64,000 nucleotides of DNA from Moraxella bovoculi 237 (GCF_000696305.2 NZ_AOMT01000025.1:1-64000), one strand, 5' to 3'. Numbered from the stretch's first letter, positions 38,577 through 48,884 are shown. Made by a program: numbers and translations. The notes: a model not told the origin generated them from the sequence alone.

Positions 38577-38604
38577 AAAAACCCTGTCATTAGACAGGGT
38601 TTTT
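38577..38604 (+). terminator. Intrinsic terminator of rplS
   Basis: A 12-bp perfect stem AAAAACCCTGTC/GACAGGGTTTTT with an ATTA loop. The A-rich left arm also makes it usable from the minus strand. Confidence 0.93.
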
Positions 38605-38630
38605 ATTTTGTACGCTTTTGTTGTTCAAAA

Positions 38631-39182
38631 TTATTCAAAGCGTGCGGTTTGCGCATGAGATTTGCTGTGGCTTCGTAAGCGGATGTATAAGGTCTTATCA
38701 ACTTTGGCGATGGTTTTGCCATGCTCATCGGTGATGTTTACTTGATAGTCGCGGAATACAGGTTCGCCGGACTTGGCAAGGCTGATAATGGTATTAATCT
38801 CTTCGGTGTCGATCTTCATGCGTGCGGTGACTTTGCTGTCGGCGGCTTTGATGAAGTCGATGGTGGTTTTTTTATCCCAGACGACATAGTCTTTACCAAG
38901 TCGCGCCATGAGCATCATCATAAAAAACGGATCGGTCATCATGAATAGGCTACCACCGAACTGTGTGCCGACGATGTTTTGATTGAGCTTGGTCAGTGGC
39001 ATGCTAACGACGCACAGACTGTTATCAAGGTCCATCACTTCCACACGAATGCCTGCGCCCACGAGCGGTGCATAGGTGGCAAGCCTTACCTTTAGTAGGT
39101 GTGGCATAAGCTGAGGATAGGCGATTTTGCGACCTTTTTTGATGAGTTTGTCAAGGCGATCTTTGGCGCTTTGAATGGTCAT
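38631..39182 (-). CDS. DUF4442 hotdog-fold, thioesterase-like protein
   Basis: A 183-residue cytoplasmic protein resembling the DUF4442/YiiD-C hotdog family. The segment LNQNIVGTQFGGSLFMMTDPFFMMMLMARLG (about 65-95) is the long central hotdog helix with its preceding turn. Such proteins are often acyl-CoA or acyl-ACP thioesterases. No substrate can be named. An AGAGAAC ribosome site supports the start. Confidence 0.72.
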   Translation of the reverse strand: MTIQSAKDRLDKLIKKGRKIAYPQLMPHLLKVRLATYAPLVGAGIRVEVMDLDNSLCVVSMPLTKLNQNIVGTQFGGSLFMMTDPFFMMMLMARLGKDYVVWDKKTTIDFIKAADSKVTARMKIDTEEINTIISLAKSGEPVFRDYQVNITDEHGKTIAKVDKTLYIRLRSHSKSHAQTARFE

Positions 39183-39294
39183 GACGTTCTCTGGGTATAA
39201 AATGAATATTTTGCCATAGATTTGTCATTTGATAAAGGATAAATGTGGGCGAACATCTTGCAAATGCTAAAATTTGCCTTATTATCAATGCTAA

Positions 39295-41184
39295 ATGACG
39301 ATAAATTTAATAGACATGAATGATACGCCAAATCCCCCCAATCTTGATCAAGGTCAATCCAACGAAAAAGACAGAAAATCTCACATCAACCACTTATTAA
39401 AATCCCTACCGAACCTGCCTGGGGTGTATAAGATGCTTGGCAAGTCAGGCGAGATTCTGTACGTTGGTAAAGCAAAATCCCTAAAAAACCGCGTCACCAG
39501 CTACTTCGCCAAGACTGTAGAGCACCCCAAGACGCGAGCACTCGTGCAGCGTATCTATGACATCGAGATCATCATCGTGCGCGGTGAGACAGAGGCACTG
39601 CTGCTTGAGCAAAACCTCATCAAGGTGCACAAACCGCCGTATAACATCATTCTGCGTGATGATAAGTCCTATCTGTATGTGTTCATTTCAGCTGATCGAT
39701 TTCCAAGATTGGGATTCGGACGAGGCAAGGGGAATCACGTCGAAGGAAGGTTCTTTGGGCCGTATCCATCTGCAACAGGCGCAAAAGAAGCATTGCTGCT
39801 CATGCAGAAGCTTTTTATGATTAGAAACTGCACCAACAGTTATTTTAATACGCGAAAACGACCTTGTCTTGAATATCAGATCAAGCGATGTAAGGCGCCT
39901 TGTGTGGGTATGGTTAGCCGCGAAGAGTATTTGGATGATGTTAATAGCGCGCTATTGTTCCTAAGTGGGGAGAATGCCCAAGTCCAAGAAATGCTGGTCA
40001 GCAAAATGGAAAGGGCAGCAGAGGAATTAAACTTCGAGCAGGCGGCATTTTATCGTGATCGAATCACCATGGTCAGTGAGATGCAGGCGCGCCAAGCAGT
40101 GTTTCGCCTAGAGGGGGAGGCGGATGTCTTTGCCGTCGATCACAAGGCGGGCGTGACGAGCATCCATGTGCTGACCGTTCGCGGCGGCAAGGTGCTGGGC
40201 GGTAAGAATTATTTTCCCGATGAGATTGTGCTTGCTGAGCAGAATAATGCTGAGCGTCTGGCGGAGTTTATTTTGTCGTTTTATTTTCAGGTGAGTGATG
40301 ATTTGCCCGCTGAGATCATTGTTAGCGAGCATCTGCCTGATGCTGATACCATCGCAGAGCTATTAAGTGAGCAATTTGGCAAAAAAACACAAATCAAACA
40401 CCGCGTCCAAAAGCATCGCAGCGAATGGCTAAGTCTGGCGGTGTTAAATGTTGACAACGCCCTTAAGGCTAAGATGACAGATTATTATGAACTAAAAGCG
40501 CGCTTTAATGCCTTAAAGTTAGTGCTTGAGACGGTATCGCCACGAGCCATTGATCGCATTGAGTGCTTTGATATCAGCCATACGATGGGCGAGGCGGCGG
40601 TGGGATCTTGCGTGGTGTTCGACTCTGGCGGCTCTCGCAAGCGTGATTATCGCCAATATGCCATCCACGACATAACAGGCGGCGATGACTATGCGGCTAT
40701 GCGTCAGGTGCTCATGCGTCGATATGCCAAGCATGAATTGCCTGATTTATTGTTAATCGATGGTGGTAAAGGGCAATTAAACATCGCCAAAGAAGTGCTA
40801 AGCGAATTAGGTAAGTTAGATGATACGCTGCTGGTCAGCGTGTCAAAAGGCGAAGGGCGTAAGGCAGGGCTTGAGATGCTACACTTTATCAATCATGAGC
40901 CGATCGACCTGCCCATGGACTCTAAGGCACTGCATCTGATCATGCATATTCGAGATGAGGCGCACCGCTTTGCCATTACCAATCACCGTAAAAAACGCGA
41001 CAAAGCTCGTGGGTCGTCAGTGCTAGAAGTCATCCCAGGCCTGGGCGAGAAAAGACGGCGTGAACTACTCAATCACTTCGGCGGTATCCAGCAGCTCATC
41101 AGTGCATCTGAGCTTGAGATCGCCAGTGTTAAAGGCATTGGTAGGGTCTTGGCGAGTACGATTTATAAGGCGCTACACGATTGA
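39295..41184 (+). CDS. uvrC: UvrC, excinuclease ABC subunit C
   Basis: Makes both incisions in nucleotide excision repair. The 629-residue product has the GIY-YIG nuclease ([27 protein letters not shown] near 40-65), a Cys-containing linker ([15 protein letters not shown]), the UvrB-binding UVR motif near 225-250, the RNase H-like nuclease ([32 protein letters not shown]) and a C-terminal double helix-hairpin-helix. Two in-frame ATGs, seven codons apart, are possible starts. Confidence 0.96.
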   Translation: MTINLIDMNDTPNPPNLDQGQSNEKDRKSHINHLLKSLPNLPGVYKMLGKSGEILYVGKAKSLKNRVTSYFAKTVEHPKTRALVQRIYDIEIIIVRGETEALLLEQNLIKVHKPPYNIILRDDKSYLYVFISADRFPRLGFGRGKGNHVEGRFFGPYPSATGAKEALLLMQKLFMIRNCTNSYFNTRKRPCLEYQIKRCKAPCVGMVSREEYLDDVNSALLFLSGENAQVQEMLVSKMERAAEELNFEQAAFYRDRITMVSEMQARQAVFRLEGEADVFAVDHKAGVTSIHVLTVRGGKVLGGKNYFPDEIVLAEQNNAERLAEFILSFYFQVSDDLPAEIIVSEHLPDADTIAELLSEQFGKKTQIKHRVQKHRSEWLSLAVLNVDNALKAKMTDYYELKARFNALKLVLETVSPRAIDRIECFDISHTMGEAAVGSCVVFDSGGSRKRDYRQYAIHDITGGDDYAAMRQVLMRRYAKHELPDLLLIDGGKGQLNIAKEVLSELGKLDDTLLVSVSKGEGRKAGLEMLHFINHEPIDLPMDSKALHLIMHIRDEAHRFAITNHRKKRDKARGSSVLEVIPGLGEKRRRELLNHFGGIQQLISASELEIASVKGIGRVLASTIYKALHD

Positions 41185-41263
41185 TGACTATAAGGTTGGA
41201 TTGGTCTTTACTGTCTTAATGGTTACTGTGTTATAATTTTACTTTTTTAGTCACTGATGTGTC

Positions 41264-41890
41264 ATGTCGATAAAATTACTCCACGTCAAGCCAAAAGGCA
41301 TTCAGCATACGCCTTTTGAAGATTTTCTTGCGGTGCTGATTGGGACGTTTGTTGTGGGCTTTGGCGTCATGCTTCTAAAGCAAAGTGCCATTGCTCTGGG
41401 CGGTACGGTTGGTTTATCCATGATGCTGCATCATACGACAGGCGTTGCCTTTGGCGTGTGGTTTTTCGTGGTGAATTTGCCATTTTATCATTTAGGTTAT
41501 CGCAGACTTGGCGGTAAGATGATTGTACGCACGGCGGTAGCTGTTGCGCTGCTGTCTGTGATGACCGAGATACACCCTTATTTTATAGATGTCGCACAGC
41601 CTAGCCCCGCATACGTCGTGATCTTGGCCAATATTCTGATTGGAATCGGGCTTTTGATATTATTTCGCCATCGTACGACGCTTGGTGGCTTTAATTTGCT
41701 TGCGCTAGACGTCCAAGACCGCCATAACATTCCAGCTGGTAAAGTCTTAATGGTGATGGATGGGGCGGTGTTATTGTTGTCATTATTTTATCTAAATCTG
41801 CAGACCTTCATCTTATCAATCATGGGTATGCTGATTTTAAATGCGATATTGGCGATGAATTTTCGTAAAGACAGATATGTCGGCAGCTAA
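41264..41890 (+). CDS. YitT family membrane protein
   Basis: A 208-residue inner-membrane protein with five to six hydrophobic segments. It has the family pattern FVVGFGVMLLKQSAIALGGTVGLSMMLHH near the N-terminus and FRHRTTLGGFNLLALDVQDR in the middle. Members of the YitT/DUF161 group have no firmly known transport role in proteobacteria. A TATAAT at 41232-41237 lies just upstream, but its -35 box is poor. Confidence 0.8.
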   Translation: MSIKLLHVKPKGIQHTPFEDFLAVLIGTFVVGFGVMLLKQSAIALGGTVGLSMMLHHTTGVAFGVWFFVVNLPFYHLGYRRLGGKMIVRTAVAVALLSVMTEIHPYFIDVAQPSPAYVVILANILIGIGLLILFRHRTTLGGFNLLALDVQDRHNIPAGKVLMVMDGAVLLLSLFYLNLQTFILSIMGMLILNAILAMNFRKDRYVGS

Positions 41891-41915
41891 AAAACGCACC
41901 AATGGATGCGTTTTT
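41890..41915. terminator. Bidirectional terminator between the YitT gene and the FAD hydroxylase gene
   Basis: AAAAACGCA (41890-41898) pairs exactly with TGCGTTTTT (41907-41915) around an 8-base loop, with T runs on both strands. Confidence 0.88.
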
Positions 41916-41918
41916 GAT

Positions 41919-43109
41919 TTATTTGCCGGTTAATTGTCCAGCAATCCAGCGCTTAATCGGCGGGAAATTGTTACTGGTGCGAAGGGCGACATCGCGCAGT
42001 ATGCGCACAGGTCTTGAGTCATTGGTGAACATCGATACCATCGCATTCGTGCCATGATAGAGCGGTCTGGTGTGACGCTGATGGTGTAGATTGTAGGTAT
42101 GTAGCAGCTTGGCGCTGCCGATGTCGCCATTCTTGCGGTGGGCATTCATAACAAGACTACCCAGAATATCAACGCTGATCAGGCCGAGGTTATAGCCATG
42201 TGCAGTGACAGGGTGCATACCAACAGCGGCATCACCAATCAGTGCGGCGCGCTCTGCGATGAAAGTCTTGGCATGAACGCCCATGAGCGGGTAGTGATGA
42301 ACCGTGCCTGCGATTGTGCATTCACCCAGCTTGTCGCCCATCATGCGCTGCGCTTCTTTGGCAAGTTCGTCAGCAGTCATGGCGAGTAGCTCAGCGACCT
42401 GTGTGTTATCCAGTGTGATGACGCAGTTGGTTAGGTTGTCGTGCAGTGGCAACAGGGCAAGGGTGCGCCCATAGAAGAAACATTCTTGGGCGGTGGCGCC
42501 ATTAGATATAGGGTGGCTGACCCTAAAGACAATCACCGTGCGCCCAAAATCGTTCATCTGCGCCCCGATGCCAAGTGTGCGACGTACGAATGACAGGCGA
42601 CTGTCTGCACCGATGAGTAGGTTGGCGGTTAGGGCTGAGCCGTCATCTAATGTAACGATGGCTTGCTGAGAGTTGGTCTCGACGGATGTGATGGTGCTGT
42701 CTGTCAATAATGTGACATTGGGTAGATCTTTAACTTCATCGTACAGTGCTTGTCTGATGTTGCGGTTTGAGATGAGATTGCCCAATCTGTCCAATGAGCT
42801 GAGTATTTTTAGGTCAGTTGGTACCTTAAAATGTAAAGCATAATCAGAGGTGCCGCTATACACCTTAGCATCTCTTAATGGATAGATGTCATCGGTGTTG
42901 AAACGTTGCCATGCGCCTAAGTTTTGTAAGATTTCTTTTGAGCGGTGTGTCAAAGCGATCTCACGCCCATCATAAGCAGGATTTGCGATGCTGTCTAGGC
43001 TTGCCTTTTCAACGAGGGTGATGTTTAGGTCGGTGCCTTTAAAATATCTGGCAAACGCAAGCCCTGCCGGACCTGCGCCGATGACGATGATGTCGCTATG
43101 ACGGCTCAT
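41919..43109 (-). CDS. FAD-dependent ubiquinone-biosynthesis hydroxylase (UbiH/UbiF/UbiM type)
   Basis: A 396-residue flavin monooxygenase. The N-terminal dinucleotide fold is IIVIGAGPAGLAFARYF at residues 7-23. The DG motif region is near 155 and the second FAD motif RAALIGDAAVGMHPVTAHGYNLGL near 280-303, typical of the UbiH/COQ6 family. It would hydroxylate the quinone ring. The form resembles UbiM, the variant described in Neisseria and relatives, but assigning a ring position needs comparison with all Ubi hydroxylases of the genome. It follows an unknown gene by 29 bases. Confidence 0.82.
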   Translation of the reverse strand: MSRHSDIIVIGAGPAGLAFARYFKGTDLNITLVEKASLDSIANPAYDGREIALTHRSKEILQNLGAWQRFNTDDIYPLRDAKVYSGTSDYALHFKVPTDLKILSSLDRLGNLISNRNIRQALYDEVKDLPNVTLLTDSTITSVETNSQQAIVTLDDGSALTANLLIGADSRLSFVRRTLGIGAQMNDFGRTVIVFRVSHPISNGATAQECFFYGRTLALLPLHDNLTNCVITLDNTQVAELLAMTADELAKEAQRMMGDKLGECTIAGTVHHYPLMGVHAKTFIAERAALIGDAAVGMHPVTAHGYNLGLISVDILGSLVMNAHRKNGDIGSAKLLHTYNLHHQRHTRPLYHGTNAMVSMFTNDSRPVRILRDVALRTSNNFPPIKRWIAGQLTGK

Positions 43110-43138
43110 GATGATCTCTTTATGTTATTGTTTTGGTT

Positions 43139-43573
43139 TTATTGATTTGATTTGTAATCTGCCAGTTCGTTTTTGACCGCAGTGCTTACCCATGCCTTTA
43201 GATCACCAGACAGATGCACCATGTGCTCGCCCAAGAAATCATCTAACTGCGCCGATAATTTTGCACTGATGCGCGCTTCAACATCGGACAATTCTTCTGG
43301 GCTAAATTCGCCGTGAGTCTCTTGGATGAGTGGCGTGGTGTCGATGCTATGTACCAATTTAATAGGCTCCTTCGATTCGCCTTGGTGCGTGCTTAGTAGC
43401 TCAGATACTGCGCCGCCGAAATCGTTATTCGTGAACTGATAATCCTTGGCGGCGATATCGCTACCGAGCATGTGAATGATGTCGTCTAGTTCTTGATGGA
43501 AGGCTTGCTTGACAGCATTTGGGGTGGCAAGCCAGCGTTTAGAGAATTGTAGGGTTGGTGAGAAAGTCGCCAT
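43139..43573 (-). CDS. Protein of unknown function
   Basis: A 144-residue soluble acidic protein that I do not recognise. There is no signal peptide or membrane segment. Predicted helices dominate: FSKRWLATPNAVKQAFHQELDDIIHML at the start and LSDVEARISAKLSAQLDDFLGEHMVHL later, the latter spaced like a coiled coil. It lies between apbE (117 bases upstream) and the FAD hydroxylase (29 bases downstream) on the same strand, so it may be co-transcribed with the hydroxylase. Confidence 0.78.
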   Translation of the reverse strand: MATFSPTLQFSKRWLATPNAVKQAFHQELDDIIHMLGSDIAAKDYQFTNNDFGGAVSELLSTHQGESKEPIKLVHSIDTTPLIQETHGEFSPEELSDVEARISAKLSAQLDDFLGEHMVHLSGDLKAWVSTAVKNELADYKSNQ

Positions 43574-43690
43574 GTGTCATCCTTATTTTTTTTAAATCTG
43601 ATTGTTAAAATAACTACTCATAAGCATTGTAAAACAAAACCCACGTCAAATAAAGTGCTAAAAAGAAGTAGTGCTGTGCCTCTGGTCTAT

Positions 43691-44731
43691 TTATTTGGCA
43701 TCGAACGTGGTGAGCGCGTCTGATTTAACCAATTTAAAGCCTTTGCCATCTGTATTCTCGATGATGAATAATGCTTTGATGTGATGGTCGTTTGCCATCC
43801 GCAGTGCATTGTCATATGGTACGGCGGTCAGTGCTGTTGCCCAGCCGTCTGCCAGTGCGGTGCTATCATGCAAAACAGTGACGCTAGGTGCTGAACCTGC
43901 CACAGGTTTTGCGGTGGTTGGGTTGATGGTGTGGCTGTAGCGCACCCTGTTAAATTCCACCGAATTGCGATAGCCACCAGACGTTGCCATGTGTAGGGTT
44001 TGCCCTGATTTTTGGGTGATGGTGGTGATGGTCTCTCGACTGGCAATAGAGCTGTCAATCACGGGCGAATCGATGGCTAGTGTCCATGCACTGCCTTTGG
44101 CATTCACGCCTTTGGTGGCGACTTCACCGCCAATCTCTACCATATAATCGGTAATCTGATAATCATCGGTAAGGACGCGCGCGATGGTGTCCACGCCATA
44201 GCCTTTGGCGATCGCTGAGAAGTCCAGACCCACGCCATCGTGTATCTTATGGATGCTGTCATTGGTTAGAATGACTTTATCCAGACCGATTTTGTCTTTG
44301 ATGGCGTTTATTTCATTGTCTGTGGGTGGTGATTGCAGTCGCTCGACGCTCATCTTCGAGCCAAAGCCCCACAGCTCCACCAAAGGGTAAACCGTCGGAT
44401 CGAAGCTACCACCGCTCGCCTGATAAATGGCACGACTGTCGCCAAGTACTTGCAAGAAATCCTTATCCAGCGACATGGGGTGATTGCTCGGCAGTCGATT
44501 AAACTTTGAAATTGCGCTGTCTTCGATGTAGGTGGACATGCTTTGGTTCACTTCTTCAAGGCGTGCATCAATGGCGGCTTGAATGTCTGCGCTGTTTTGG
44601 TTGTTGTTTTTGAAGGTGATGTGATAAGTTGTCCCCATCGTTTTGCCTTCGATGCTTTGGTAATCGCTCTTTGGCGAACAAGCGGTCAAACAAACGGCAG
44701 GTACAGCGAGCAAAAGTAGCAAGTGGCGCAT
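43691..44731 (-). CDS. apbE: ApbE, FAD:protein FMN transferase lipoprotein
   Basis: Attaches FMN to threonine of target flavoproteins such as Na+-pumping NADH:quinone reductase (Nqr) subunits. The 346-residue product has a lipoprotein signal with lipobox LTAC (Cys at 18), the start motif EGKTMGTTYHITF, the FAD-binding segments GGSFDPTVYPLVELWGFG and LDFSAIAKGYGVD, and the metal/FAD site near YSHTINPTTAKPV. An AGGAATG ribosome site precedes it. No Nqr genes are in the window. Confidence 0.93.
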   Translation of the reverse strand: MRHLLLLLAVPAVCLTACSPKSDYQSIEGKTMGTTYHITFKNNNQNSADIQAAIDARLEEVNQSMSTYIEDSAISKFNRLPSNHPMSLDKDFLQVLGDSRAIYQASGGSFDPTVYPLVELWGFGSKMSVERLQSPPTDNEINAIKDKIGLDKVILTNDSIHKIHDGVGLDFSAIAKGYGVDTIARVLTDDYQITDYMVEIGGEVATKGVNAKGSAWTLAIDSPVIDSSIASRETITTITQKSGQTLHMATSGGYRNSVEFNRVRYSHTINPTTAKPVAGSAPSVTVLHDSTALADGWATALTAVPYDNALRMANDHHIKALFIIENTDGKGFKLVKSDALTTFDAK

Positions 44732-44790
44732 GTCATTCCTAAATGATAAATAAACTGTCGGTTATTTTAGCATTTTTTGACGAATAGATA

Positions 44791-44814
44791 AAACAAAACC
44801 GCCAAAGAGCGGTT
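44791..44814 (-). terminator. Terminator after folA
   Basis: On the minus strand AACCGC/GCGGTT pairs around a 6-base loop and is followed by a TTTTGTTT run. Confidence 0.8.
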
Positions 44815-44836
44815 CGTTGATAATGAGAACGATGGA

Positions 44837-45349
44837 TTAAGATTGGCGCTGCCAAGTGGTAAATTCAAAAGCAATGCCGCTCTTATCATCGGTTTGTTGC
44901 TCTGAACGCCAGATTTCCTTGAATTCATTGCCGATGGCAGGATAATGCGTGTCACCTTGCACGTCCAGATCGACTTCGGTGATTTCTAAGATATCCGCCA
45001 TGCTTAGGCTTTGGCGGTAAATCTCGCCTCCGCCAATAACAAAAATTCTATCTTTACCCAGTCGCGTCGCGTCAGCTTTGGCACTCTTGATGGTGGTTGG
45101 CAAATCATGGGCGACCGCCACACCGTCTGCTGTCCATGCCGTATCTCGTGTAATGACGTGATGTGTCCGATTGGGCAGAGGTCGACCGAGCGACTCAAAG
45201 GTCTTTCGCCCCATGACAATCACGCCCCCTGTGGTAATCTCTTTAAAATGCTTTAAATCAGCAGGGATATGCCAAGCTAGGTCGTTGGCTTTGCCTATGC
45301 AGTTTTGGCGGTCTTTGGCGACCACATGGACGATCTTGATGTTATTCAT
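44837..45349 (-). CDS. folA: Dihydrofolate reductase
   Basis: Reduces dihydrofolate to tetrahydrofolate, regenerating the cofactor that thymidylate synthase oxidises. The ATG at 45349 (MNNIKIVHVVAKDRQNCIGK) gives 170 residues; longer in-frame starts overlap thyA and are rejected. The family segments NDLAWHIPADLKHFKEITTGGVIVMGRKTFESLG and IFVIGGGEIYRQSL are present, with the active-site acid Asp in IPADLK. It starts 1 base after the thyA stop. Confidence 0.95.
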   Translation of the reverse strand: MNNIKIVHVVAKDRQNCIGKANDLAWHIPADLKHFKEITTGGVIVMGRKTFESLGRPLPNRTHHVITRDTAWTADGVAVAHDLPTTIKSAKADATRLGKDRIFVIGGGEIYRQSLSMADILEITEVDLDVQGDTHYPAIGNEFKEIWRSEQQTDDKSGIAFEFTTWQRQS

Positions 45350-45350
45350 A

Positions 45351-46193
45351 TCACACCGCCACGTCTGCCTTGATGCGTTCATGCGATTGGTAGTTTTCGA
45401 TGCTGATATCATCAAAACCAAAGGCAAAAATATCCTTAATTTTAGGATTTAATTTAAGCTGACAAAGTAGCAATGGCTCGCGGGTTAATTGTAATTTTGC
45501 CTGTTCAAAATGGTTATGATACAAATGCGTATCGCCGCCCGTCCACACAAATTCGCCCACGTCTAGCCCGCATACTTGAGCGATCATATGGGTAAATAGG
45601 GCGTAGCTTGCGATATTAAATGGCACGCCCAGAAACACGTCCGCACTGCGCTGATACAGCTGACAGGACAGCTTGTCATTCACGACATAGAACTGAAACA
45701 GCGTATGACAGGGTGGTAGGGCGACTTGGCTGGCTTCATTGGGATTCCAGCCTGAGATGATGAGGCGGCGAGAGTCGGGATTGGTTTTGATTTCGTTGAT
45801 GAGCCATTTGATCTGATCAAAGCCGTCTGTCTGATACGAGCCGTTAGCGTTTTTGGTCGCTCCAAAGTTACGCCACTGATGACCATAAACAGGGCCCAAA
45901 TCACCTTCTTGACGACCGAATCTTGCTGTCTGCTCCGCGGTCGCCCACTCGTCCCAAATGGTTACACCATTGTCCTGCAAATATTTGACGTGAGTATCGC
46001 CTTTGATGAACCATAACAGTTCGTGCGTGATGGATTTCATGTGTACTTTTTTGGTGGTAAGTAGGGGAAATCCATCCGTCAAATCAAATCGCATTTGATA
46101 ACCAAACACCGAACGAGTGCCTGTACCGGTGCGGTCAGATTTGTCTTGTCCTTTGTCTAGGATGTGTTGTAATAATTCTAGATATTGTTTCAT
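45351..46193 (-). CDS. thyA: Thymidylate synthase
   Basis: Converts dUMP to dTMP with methylene-tetrahydrofolate. The 280-residue product has the catalytic Cys in [12 protein letters not shown] near residue 162, the phosphate-binding Arg in [11 protein letters not shown] near 22-28, and [23 protein letters not shown]. Length equals the family norm (264 in E. coli) plus a short insertion near residue 90-115. It sits between lgt and folA in a tight operon. Confidence 0.97.
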   Translation of the reverse strand: MKQYLELLQHILDKGQDKSDRTGTGTRSVFGYQMRFDLTDGFPLLTTKKVHMKSITHELLWFIKGDTHVKYLQDNGVTIWDEWATAEQTARFGRQEGDLGPVYGHQWRNFGATKNANGSYQTDGFDQIKWLINEIKTNPDSRRLIISGWNPNEASQVALPPCHTLFQFYVVNDKLSCQLYQRSADVFLGVPFNIASYALFTHMIAQVCGLDVGEFVWTGGDTHLYHNHFEQAKLQLTREPLLLCQLKLNPKIKDIFAFGFDDISIENYQSHERIKADVAV

Positions 46194-46202
46194 GTCCGTG
46201 CC

Positions 46203-47078
46203 TTAGGCTTTTTGCCAATCGTAGATGTTCTTTTTGTAGGCGAGCACCATCAAAATCAAGCCAGCGATGATCATCGGCAAGCTATATAGTTGCCCTTTGC
46301 TCATCCATCCAAAGATCAGCTCATAGCCAACATCTGGCTGACGGAAAAATTCGGTAATAAAACGGCTGCAACCATAACCCAACAAGAACAGCGCAGATAC
46401 AGCATAGCGCGGACGTGGCTTGGCGCTAAACCACCACAGCAATATGAACAGTAATGCGCCTTCGGTCAGTGCTTGATATAACTGGCTTGGGTGGCGTGGC
46501 AGTAGGAAATAATCGCCCATCTGCATCGCGATATTGTGCAGGCTTGGGTCGGCGTTGATGAGCTCATGGTCGGCGTGAACTGCTTGGGGAAAATACATCA
46601 GATGAGCATAATCGCCGTGCGATACGCGCCCCCACAGCTCGCCATTAATGAAGTTGCCCAGTCGCCCAAACAAAAGCCCCGTTGGCACGGCAGGCGCGAT
46701 AAAATCCAGCACGGTAAAGGCGTATTTTTTGTATTTACGTCCAAAAAAATACATAGCAAAAAGCACACCAACAAAGCCACCATGAAAGCTCATGCCGCCT
46801 TCCCACACACGCAGTAGGTAGGCAGGATTGGATAAAAATTCGCCAAAATTGTACAAAATCACATAGCCGATACGACCGCCCAAAATCACACCCAGCGCCC
46901 CATAAAATACCAAATCTGAGACCATTTCTTGAGTGAAATCGCCGCGTTTTTTGGCGCGATAGCTTGCCAAGCCATATGCGAATAAGAATGCAAGCAAGTA
47001 CATAAGCCCATACCAATGCAGCTCAATAAAGCCTAAATCTAGGGCGACAGGGTTAAATTGGGGGTGGATAATTGCCAT
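46203..47078 (-). CDS. lgt: Lgt, prolipoprotein diacylglyceryl transferase
   Basis: Adds diacylglycerol to the lipobox Cys of prolipoproteins, including MetQ, ApbE and others encoded in this window. The 291-residue inner-membrane protein has seven hydrophobic segments. It has the essential His and Gly residues in MSFHGGFVGVL near 103 and the Lgt signature GLLFGRLGNFINGELWGR near 135-152. It starts the lgt-thyA-folA operon. Confidence 0.96.
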   Translation of the reverse strand: MAIIHPQFNPVALDLGFIELHWYGLMYLLAFLFAYGLASYRAKKRGDFTQEMVSDLVFYGALGVILGGRIGYVILYNFGEFLSNPAYLLRVWEGGMSFHGGFVGVLFAMYFFGRKYKKYAFTVLDFIAPAVPTGLLFGRLGNFINGELWGRVSHGDYAHLMYFPQAVHADHELINADPSLHNIAMQMGDYFLLPRHPSQLYQALTEGALLFILLWWFSAKPRPRYAVSALFLLGYGCSRFITEFFRQPDVGYELIFGWMSKGQLYSLPMIIAGLILMVLAYKKNIYDWQKA

Positions 47079-47179
47079 GATTGTCCGAATTTTTTGAAAT
47101 GATTAACCGCTCATTATAGCGAAATTTTTGATTTTTATCTAAGTTTTATTAGTTGGTTTTTGTGAATATTTCTGTGAAC

Positions 47180-47207
47180 AAAAAAAAGACCAAGCGACTG
47201 CTTGATC
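47180..47207 (-). terminator. Intrinsic terminator of rppH
   Basis: On the minus strand GATCAAGC/GCTTGGTC (one G-T pair) with a 4-base loop is followed by eight T residues. Confidence 0.88.
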
Positions 47208-47215
47208 TTTTTTGG

Positions 47216-47734
47216 TTAGTAGTTGGAGGGTGGTAGAATCAGCTCGCTTTTTAGGGGGAGTCGTTCTATCAGCTCTTGCAATGCCTTTTGATAGACGCCG
47301 CGCTTAAAAGCGACGACTTGATTTAAAGGATACCAATAGCTGACCCATTGCCACTCATCAAATTCGGGTTTTGAAGTATCAAATCGAATGTGTTGGGTGT
47401 TGTTTTCATCTAAGCGGAGCAAAAACCATTTTTGTTTTTGCCCAATACACAAAGGCTCTTGGTTGGTGCGGATATAACGTTTTGGTAAGCGGTAGCGTAA
47501 CCAATCTTTGGTAACCGCAAGCAATTCCACGTGCTGTGGATAAAGTCCGACTTCTTCATGTAGCTCGCGGTACATTGCATCAAGTGGAGTTTCGCCATAA
47601 TCGATCCCCCCTTGTGGAAATTGCCAGCTGTCGTGTCCGATGCGTTTTGCCCAAAGCACTTGACCTTGTGTATTTGCCAAGATGATACCGACGTTGGCTC
47701 GAAAGCCGTCTGAATCAATCATGACTAAACTCAT
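47216..47734 (-). CDS. rppH: RppH, RNA 5'-pyrophosphohydrolase
   Basis: Nudix hydrolase that removes pyrophosphate from mRNA 5' ends and so starts RNase E decay. The 172-residue product carries the Nudix box [23 protein letters not shown] at residues 42-64 and the N-terminal [22 protein letters not shown]. Length and ends match E. coli RppH (176). It has its own terminator. Confidence 0.94.
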   Translation of the reverse strand: MSLVMIDSDGFRANVGIILANTQGQVLWAKRIGHDSWQFPQGGIDYGETPLDAMYRELHEEVGLYPQHVELLAVTKDWLRYRLPKRYIRTNQEPLCIGQKQKWFLLRLDENNTQHIRFDTSKPEFDEWQWVSYWYPLNQVVAFKRGVYQKALQELIERLPLKSELILPPSNY

Positions 47735-48010
47735 TATTTAAAATTTATAAAAATTCTACCCAAAATAATGGGCAGATAACTTAATGACTATTAAAACAAA
47801 TTTTCACCAAAAAGTGTAATATTTTTTGAATAAAAATGTTTCTAGATGGTTTTTGGGTTGATCGCTAACTTTTGGCTTGCTTTATTGTCATATAAAATGA
47901 AACGACCAACCGATTACACCTTGAAAATCCTGCAAAAAACCGCCATAGTGTAGCTGTTTTCATGTATTATATTAATAACCTAATAGTCATCTAATAAATT
48001 GGAGTGCTGT

Positions 48011-48436
48011 ATGTCTGATATGAATGCCCGTGTGTCATGGCTAAAAAATGACGTGATTAATTTTAGTGCCAAAAGTGGCTCAGGTCATGAGGTGATCATC
48101 GATTCTGCTCAGACATTGGGTGCTAAGCCGATGGAGTTGATTTTGATGGGTTTGGGTGGCTGTGCCAGTTATGATGTCGTGAGTATTCTAAAAAAATCTC
48201 GCCAAGCGGTCGCGGACATCCACTGCGAAGTCTCTGCCAAGCGTACCGATGCGATTCCTGCGGTGTTTACTGACATTCATTTGCACTTTGTGGTGTCAGG
48301 CACGAATGTCAAAGAATCACAAGTTGCCAAAGCGATCGAGCTGTCTGCGACCAAATACTGCTCGGCCTCAAAAATGCTGGCTGATGGCGGTGTGAACATC
48401 ACTCATGATTATGAAATCATCGAAGTTGCGTCATGA
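48011..48436 (+). CDS. OsmC family protein
   Basis: A 141-residue member of the OsmC/Ohr fold, small dimeric thiol peroxidases. ATG 48011 is preferred over an upstream TTG because a GGAG ribosome site lies 6 bases before it. The two redox Cys are in GLGGCASYDVVSIL near 50 and ATKYCSASKML near 117. The form is closest to the YhfA-like branch rather than Ohr. Its stop overlaps the next start (ATGA). Confidence 0.85.
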   Translation: MSDMNARVSWLKNDVINFSAKSGSGHEVIIDSAQTLGAKPMELILMGLGGCASYDVVSILKKSRQAVADIHCEVSAKRTDAIPAVFTDIHLHFVVSGTNVKESQVAKAIELSATKYCSASKMLADGGVNITHDYEIIEVAS

Positions 48437-48864
48437 ATATCATCACGATGTTCGTCGCCAATTTCTCATCTGACATGGACATTGCCATCAAGGCGATGTT
48501 GGTGGCGTGTCTGCTGCCTTTGGTGTTTGCCATGCTTGCCAAGGCGACAGGCGGGTTTAAGATGTCGGATAATGCCAATCCAAGACAGTTTCTTAGTCAT
48601 GTGACAGGGCTGTCAGCGCGCATGAATGCTGCTCAGCAGAACAGCTTTGAGGGGTTGCCGATTTTCTTGGCGGCTGTGATCGTGGCGATGTATTGTTTTG
48701 TGCCACAGAATGTGATCAATGTGCTGGCGTGCCTATATGTACTACTGAGAATTGGCTACGGTGCGGCGTACGCCTTTAATATGCCGTTGGTGCGCTCGGT
48801 GCTGTGGGTGCTTGGCTTATTGTGTTGCGTGATGCTCTTTTATTTTGCAATTTTGGTTATTTAA
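48433..48864 (+). CDS. MAPEG family membrane protein
   Basis: A 143-residue inner-membrane protein with four hydrophobic segments and the MAPEG motif (NAAQQNSFEGLPIFLAAVIVA near 68-88, then the aromatic helix YVLLRIGYGAAYAFN). MAPEG proteins include glutathione transferases and peroxidases of lipids. The start codon overlaps the osmC-type stop by one base, so both would be made together, which fits a shared role in peroxide or thiol stress (inference). Confidence 0.82.
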   Translation: MNIITMFVANFSSDMDIAIKAMLVACLLPLVFAMLAKATGGFKMSDNANPRQFLSHVTGLSARMNAAQQNSFEGLPIFLAAVIVAMYCFVPQNVINVLACLYVLLRIGYGAAYAFNMPLVRSVLWVLGLLCCVMLFYFAILVI

Positions 48865-48884
48865 GTGACCGATACTATGCTGAT

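Noticed and set aside
47703-47714. One GCCGTCTGAA, the core of the Neisseria DNA uptake sequence, in rppH
   Set aside because: The 10-mer was noticed only once, and the shorter GCCGTCTG occurs only a few times, mostly in minus-strand genes. That is explained by codon use and does not show an uptake-sequence system.
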